Below, piece after piece: positions 60,732 through 64,000 of a stretch of 64,000 nucleotides of DNA. The stretch is from Ornithinibacillus halotolerans (GTDB lineage Bacteria; Bacillota; Bacilli; Bacillales; Amphibacillaceae): assembly GCF_014637405.1 (NCBI RefSeq), contig NZ_BMEY01000020.1, positions 1-64,000 on the forward strand, in the 5' to 3' direction. The translations under genes were made by a program, and so were the position numbers. The notes under the pieces were generated by a model. The model saw nothing but the letters and a program-made list of their open reading frames with translations, did no database searches and was not told the origin of the DNA. Each line of letters opens with the position of its first letter. Positions within the stretch are counted from its first letter, which is position 1.

Positions 60732-60805
60732 AAAAAAACCGCAGAGAGACACTCCCTACGGCAAAAAGACACAAAAATACCGCAGGGCACGCTTCTCCCT
60801 GCGGT
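60732..60805 (-). terminator. two tandem terminator-like hairpins before yrzI
   Basis: On the minus strand hairpin A is ACCGCAGGG with CCCTGCGGT (60779-60805) plus five T residues. Hairpin B is CCGTAGGGAG with CTCTGCGG (60739-60761) plus seven T residues. The arms are interchangeable: A's 5' arm can pair with B's 3' arm and vice versa. Confidence 0.8.
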
Positions 60806-60901
60806 ACGGATATGCTTAATTTCATTAGAAAAACTTGAGTTTTAATCATTGTTTTCTTTTACAGGTGGAAAGAAAGGTATACTTTCCATCCAAAAAAATC
60901 C

Positions 60902-60988
60902 TTAAGCGACCCATTCCGATCTGGTCGAATGCGCGACTAATAATTTAGTTGTAGTTGTTAGTGACATATTTTTAACGATAACCATCAT
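60902..60988 (-). CDS. possible 28-codon leader/micro-gene
   Basis: The frame begins MMVIVKNMSLTTTTKLLVAH and ends STRSEWVA. It has AAGGAGG 9 bp upstream of the ATG and a TTTACA-17 bp-TATAAT promoter just upstream. Thr-rich in the middle. No family is recognised. It may be a leader peptide controlling the hairpins and yrzI, or an independent small protein. Confidence 0.5.
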   Translation of the reverse strand: MMVIVKNMSLTTTTKLLVAHSTRSEWVA

Positions 60989-61028
60989 TTCATTCGACCT
61001 CCTTAAGAAACTTTTCACTCACTTGGTA

Positions 61029-61057
61029 ATTATAACCACTATATTATTATTTGTAAA
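61029..61057 (-). promoter_or_regulatory. sigma-A promoter of the yrzI locus
   Basis: On the minus strand TTTACA (61052-61057), a 17-bp spacer and TATAAT (61029-61034), about 40 bp before the 28-codon frame. Confidence 0.7.
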
Positions 61058-61244
61058 TGGTTTAAGTTAATTTTCTAAAAAATAATTTGAATCTGAAATA
61101 TCCGCCATACAAATGATACTTAACCTAATAAAAATTATTAATATGAGTATTTTACTATTTTTAAAAAGTTTCATTTAATTTAAATTGCCTATGGTATACT
61201 TTTTTAGAAGTTAGTTTTTCATCTAAACATATGGGGGTTTATAC

Positions 61245-61814
61245 ATGAATGTAAACGAGGCAAAGTTAGAGTTAATGAAGCAAACAAAAAAGGGGATTGC
61301 TATGTTCTATGTAGGAACTGCTTTTTGGTTTCTAATGGGGCTATTAAGTTTTATTGATATGCACATTAATTTATTAGGATTGTTTCACCTCATTGGAATC
61401 GGAATGCTTTTTCCATTAGGTATATTAGTTTCCAATCTATTGAAGATAGACTTTATTGCAAAGGACAACCCTCTGTCAAATCTGGCAGGAATTTTAGGTG
61501 GCATGCAAATACTCTTTGCACCAATTCTAATTCTAATATATATGGAAAATATTGAATGGTTACCATTCTTTATTGCTGTACTAACTGGAGCGCACTTTCT
61601 TCCTTTTAGTGCATTATACAATAGTAAAGCTTTTATTTTTCAATCGGTAGGGGTTATTGTTTTTGCGTCCATCATCGGTTTTGGGTTTATGAATTACGTT
61701 TATACGATCTTGCCATTTGGATTAAGTATGATTTATTTTGTTACATTAATACTTTTAAACATTGAAAATAAAAAAATTGCATCTATTAGTACGAACCATT
61801 CTCTTGCATCCTAA
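61245..61814 (+). CDS. DUF7010-like membrane protein
   Basis: A 189-residue protein with six hydrophobic segments. KQTKKGIAMFYVGTAFWF and GAHFLPFSALYNSKAFI are reminiscent of the family I know as DUF7010. No function known. TATACT at 61195-61200 may be the -10 box. The ATG has ATGGGGG upstream. Confidence 0.7.
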   Translation: MNVNEAKLELMKQTKKGIAMFYVGTAFWFLMGLLSFIDMHINLLGLFHLIGIGMLFPLGILVSNLLKIDFIAKDNPLSNLAGILGGMQILFAPILILIYMENIEWLPFFIAVLTGAHFLPFSALYNSKAFIFQSVGVIVFASIIGFGFMNYVYTILPFGLSMIYFVTLILLNIENKKIASISTNHSLAS

Positions 61815-61832
61815 TAAACTACTGTAATAATG

Positions 61833-61855
61833 AAGGCCCTTTGTGGTCTTTTTTA
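61833..61855 (+). terminator. terminator of the DUF7010-like gene
   Basis: AAGGCC pairs with GGTCTT (one G-T pair) and runs into TTTTT. Confidence 0.65.
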
Positions 61856-61969
61856 CTTCATAATAATTGACCTGATTCTACCAATTTTTCAAATAAAGAT
61901 TCATACATTTCCTAAACATCTTGAATATACATTGATAACAATACAGTTTTAAGATTGGAGGGAAGTAAA

Positions 61970-62284
61970 TTGGATGATTTATTAACGGTTTTGGTAATTT
62001 TCATTGTCTTACTATCTATTATTATTCAATTCTTTATTTCCACAAAAAAGACGTGGGAGAGAAAAAAGAAATTTGCCCTAAGTATTAGTCTATTTTTGTT
62101 CATGTCCATAGTAAACATTAGCTTACATATCATACTTGACTATCTTCCTTATGCCCCAATTAGTGGGATCGTGCTAGTTTTCACTATTGCTTGGGGGATT
62201 TTCATCTCAATTATTGCGGGTGTTTTACAAATTATCACGGCTATTGTGGCTAGTTCAATTTCGAGAAAGAAAGATTCCAGGTAA
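61970..62284 (+). CDS. small membrane protein, three spans
   Basis: A 104-residue protein with three hydrophobic segments (LLTVLVIFIVLLSIIIQFF, FALSISLFLFMSIVNISLHI and a C-terminal one) and a basic tail SRKKDSR. No family is recognised. The start is a TTG 7 bp past GGAGGG; the earlier in-frame TTG overlaps that site. Confidence 0.65.
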   Translation: MDDLLTVLVIFIVLLSIIIQFFISTKKTWERKKKFALSISLFLFMSIVNISLHIILDYLPYAPISGIVLVFTIAWGIFISIIAGVLQIITAIVASSISRKKDSR

Positions 62285-62318
62285 ATTTCGCAAAATTGAA
62301 TTGTATAAAAACGAAAAA

Positions 62319-62350
62319 TATCAAGGAATTTTTTGGTCCTTGATACTTTT
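62319..62350 (+). terminator. terminator of the small membrane protein gene
   Basis: TATCAAGGA pairs with TCCTTGATA and is followed by CTTTTC. Confidence 0.8.
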
Positions 62351-62356
62351 CTTTGT

Positions 62357-62712
62357 ATATAGGGCGTGCTGTCATCGGTTCTATTTCTTCTTTGCAGCTG
62401 CCTTTATTCCTACAACTGTAAACACATCATTTAAACTTACTGTTCTAGAAAATTTCAGGTTTCTATTGGGGGAAAATCCTTCTTTATTATAAAACCTAAA
62501 AAATAACTTATGTTAGAAAGCGACCCTTTACCCTTATAAAGAGTCGCTTTTTCCTGTGAATTTGTTTTACGTAAATTGCCTGCTATTCTTCATTATATCA
62601 TTCAACAATCCTCATATAATTTGATGATTCTGATTCTTTCTTAGAAACTCTTGCATATATATCTAGAAAACCGGAATATCGGCTTTGTAAAATTACGAAG
62701 GGGGCTTTAATT
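62357..62712. other. intergenic region with an extra terminator hairpin
   Basis: A region of about 350 bp without a supported gene. It holds a strong hairpin, AAAGCGAC with GTCGCTTT plus T-run (62516-62552), that has no obvious upstream gene on the plus strand. A minus-strand frame ending near 62390 (FTVVGIKAAAKKK) lacks a start codon and may be a remnant. Confidence 0.5.
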
Positions 62713-63483
62713 ATGAAATATATAATATATTTTGGTTTAATGATTTCGCTAATTCTCCTACTAGTAGCGTGTGGCAGTGAAGATTCCGACACCTCAGGTA
62801 ACAGTGATAGTAATGCTTATACCGTTGGTGTTGATGTTACATATCCGCCTTTTGAATTTCAAGAAGATGGAGAAATGAAAGGTATTGATATTGACTTAAT
62901 CCATGCCATTGCAGAGGACCAAGGATTTGAAGTTAAAATTGAGGCAATGGACTTTAGTGGTATTATTCCAGCAATGCAAGCTGGTGAACTTGATATTGGT
63001 ATGGGTGGAATGAGTATTACAGAAGAGCGTAAGGAAACCGTAGATTTTTCAGATCCATATTTTGAATCTGGTTTGTCGTTAGTGATCGCTAGCGATAATA
63101 CAGAAATTAATAGTATTGAAGATTTAGAAGGAAAAATAATTGCCGTCAAGAATGGAACAACAGGCGCAAAATTCGCAGCGGACAATCAAGGTGATTACGG
63201 CTATGAAATCATTCAAGTCAAAGACAGTACTTCCATGTTCCAAGAAGTTGCCAATGGAAATGCGGATGCCTTGTTGGAAGATTATCCCGTGATCATGTAT
63301 GCAATTGCTACAAGTGACTTGGAATTAAAGGTTGCTGGCGATAAATTAAATGGTGACAATTACGGAATATCTGTATTAAAGGGCAAAAATGACGATCTAC
63401 TTCAAAAGATCAATGATGGCTTAGCAAATTTAAGAGAAAATGGTAAATACGATGAAATTATAGATAAGTATCTAGGTGAATAA
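62713..63483 (+). CDS. amino acid ABC transporter substrate-binding lipoprotein
   Basis: A 256-residue solute-binding protein. The signal peptide ends in the lipobox LLVAC (Cys20). The mature part is a type 2 periplasmic-binding fold of the polar amino acid group (SBP_bac_3): YTVGVDVTYPPFEFQEDGEMKGIDIDL, GGMSITEERKETVDFSDPYF and AVKNGTTGAKFA. Likely ligand glutamine or a related polar amino acid. GAAGGGGG precedes the ATG. The permease gene follows 70 bp later, across a hairpin. Confidence 0.92.
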   Translation: MKYIIYFGLMISLILLLVACGSEDSDTSGNSDSNAYTVGVDVTYPPFEFQEDGEMKGIDIDLIHAIAEDQGFEVKIEAMDFSGIIPAMQAGELDIGMGGMSITEERKETVDFSDPYFESGLSLVIASDNTEINSIEDLEGKIIAVKNGTTGAKFAADNQGDYGYEIIQVKDSTSMFQEVANGNADALLEDYPVIMYAIATSDLELKVAGDKLNGDNYGISVLKGKNDDLLQKINDGLANLRENGKYDEIIDKYLGE

Positions 63484-63505
63484 ATACGTTTAAATTTTTG
63501 ATTCA

Positions 63506-63533
63506 AGCGCGCAAATTTTCCGCGCGCTTCCTT
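63506..63533 (+). terminator. hairpin between binding protein and permease genes
   Basis: AGCGCGC pairs with GCGCGCT; followed by TCCTTCTTT without a clean T-run. It probably partly terminates or stabilises the upstream message, so the binding protein is made in excess. Confidence 0.6.
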
Positions 63534-63552
63534 CTTTAAAGGAGCTGAGTAC

Positions 63553-64000
63553 ATGGAAGCAATATTGAATGCCCTTCCATACCTTTTGGAAGGGTTAAAG
63601 GTAACGATATATATCTTTGTTATCGCAATTATTCTTGGTTTTATCATCGGACTAGTTGTCGCATTATTACGTTTATCACCTGTCAAGGTCTTAAATTGGG
63701 TAGCTAAGATTTTTATTGATGCCATTCGTGGTACACCGATACTCGTTTAATTGTTCTTCTTCTACTATGGACTAAACTCGTTAGAATTTATTTCTTTAGA
63801 CCGTACAACAGCAGGTATTATCACGGTAGCAATTAATGCAGGGGCGTATTACGCCGAGAACATTCGAGCAGGAATCCAATCCATCGAAAAAGGACAAACC
63901 GAAGCAGCCCGTTCGCTAGGATTAACAAACAATCAAAATATGCGCTACATTATTCTACCCCAGGCCTTTAGAAGGATGTTACCAACTTTTACAAACCAAG
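63553..64000 (+). pseudogene. amino acid ABC permease with in-frame stop, runs off right edge
   Basis: The frame begins at an ATG with AAAGGAG. It encodes a HisM/GlnP-type permease: [19 protein letters not shown], then IRGTPILV. The next codon is TAA at 63748-63750, where the family has Gln (CAA), and the same frame then continues as LFFFYYGLNSLEFISLDRTT to the EAA loop EAARSLGLTNN and the window edge. One C-to-T change explains it. Either the gene is inactivated or this is a sequence error. A cognate ATPase would lie to the right. Confidence 0.85.

Noticed and set aside
60568-60849. 93-codon version of the yrzI frame
   Set aside because: The extra N-terminal part reads through both terminator-like hairpins and has only a weak upstream site, while the internal ATG at 60705 has a perfect ribosome-binding site and starts the conserved YrzI sequence.
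62357-62515. minus-strand frame ending FTVVGIKAAAKKK
   Set aside because: No start codon with a ribosome-binding site was found before the next upstream stop.

Overview
The window comes from the chromosome of a low-GC, endospore-forming member of the Bacillaceae. The genes point to an Oceanobacillus, Ornithinibacillus or Virgibacillus-like relative. The evidence is AT-rich intergenic DNA, strong AGGAGG ribosome-binding sites with many GTG and TTG starts, sporulation genes of the prkA/yhbH type, a T-box leader, YeeI, YrzI, ZosA and a KatE-type catalase. No rRNA, tRNA, CRISPR array, prophage or intact transposase was seen.

Layout. 0-5 kb: a 51-bp tandem repeat cut by the left edge, yhbH and prkA, then yeeI. 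5-13 kb: a LysE exporter, a GNAT/nitrilase pair, a beta-propeller repeat protein, an amino acid permease, a tyrosine phosphatase, a secreted LysM amidase and a tiny lipoprotein. 13-21 kb: an FMN reductase, an unusual catalase, an HD protein, a methyltransferase, the NAD salvage operon pncA-pncB-nadE and a universal stress protein. 21-30 kb: a MerR-ABC operon, a DUF1646 transporter, mqo, aspA, a fosmidomycin-resistance-type MFS pump and a membrane-anchored glycerophosphodiesterase. 30-41 kb: a LysR regulator divergent from a CofE-like ligase, an isoleucine-type T-box with brnQ, an EamA transporter, and a lactone oxidase overlapping an alanine-racemase-fold enzyme. 41-49 kb: an accessory stretch of small enzymes, mostly on the minus strand (GNATs, P-loop kinases, 2'-5' RNA ligase), with a methyltransferase broken by a 10-bp duplication. 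49-64 kb: a coat-like protein, a crcB pair, zosA with a PerR box, a nucleoside deaminase, a Staygreen protein, a radical SAM/SPASM enzyme, a serine hydrolase, a nitroreductase, diaminopimelate dehydrogenase, a yrzI micro-gene locus, membrane proteins, and an amino acid ABC transporter whose permease carries an in-frame stop.

Three non-coding patterns stand out. (1) A family of palindromic elements with core GGTGTCTGACACC occurs at eight intergenic sites from 31 to 55 kb. At each site the TGTCGAA end faces a central sequence that is usually a terminator hairpin, so these resemble REP/BIME elements built around gene ends. (2) Two unlinked arrays each carry five GCTAAAG motifs at an exact 21-bp period. 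(3) The yrzI locus has a good promoter, a 28-codon reading frame, two tandem terminator-like hairpins with interchangeable arms, yrzI itself and a further 21-codon frame.

Several regulatory sites are readable directly: two MerR-type promoters with 19- and 20-bp spacers and central dyads, a near-consensus PerR box, a LysR-type dyad, the T-box leader, and an 18-bp palindrome before the NAD salvage operon. All functional calls are from reading protein motifs and from memory of families; no database search was run.
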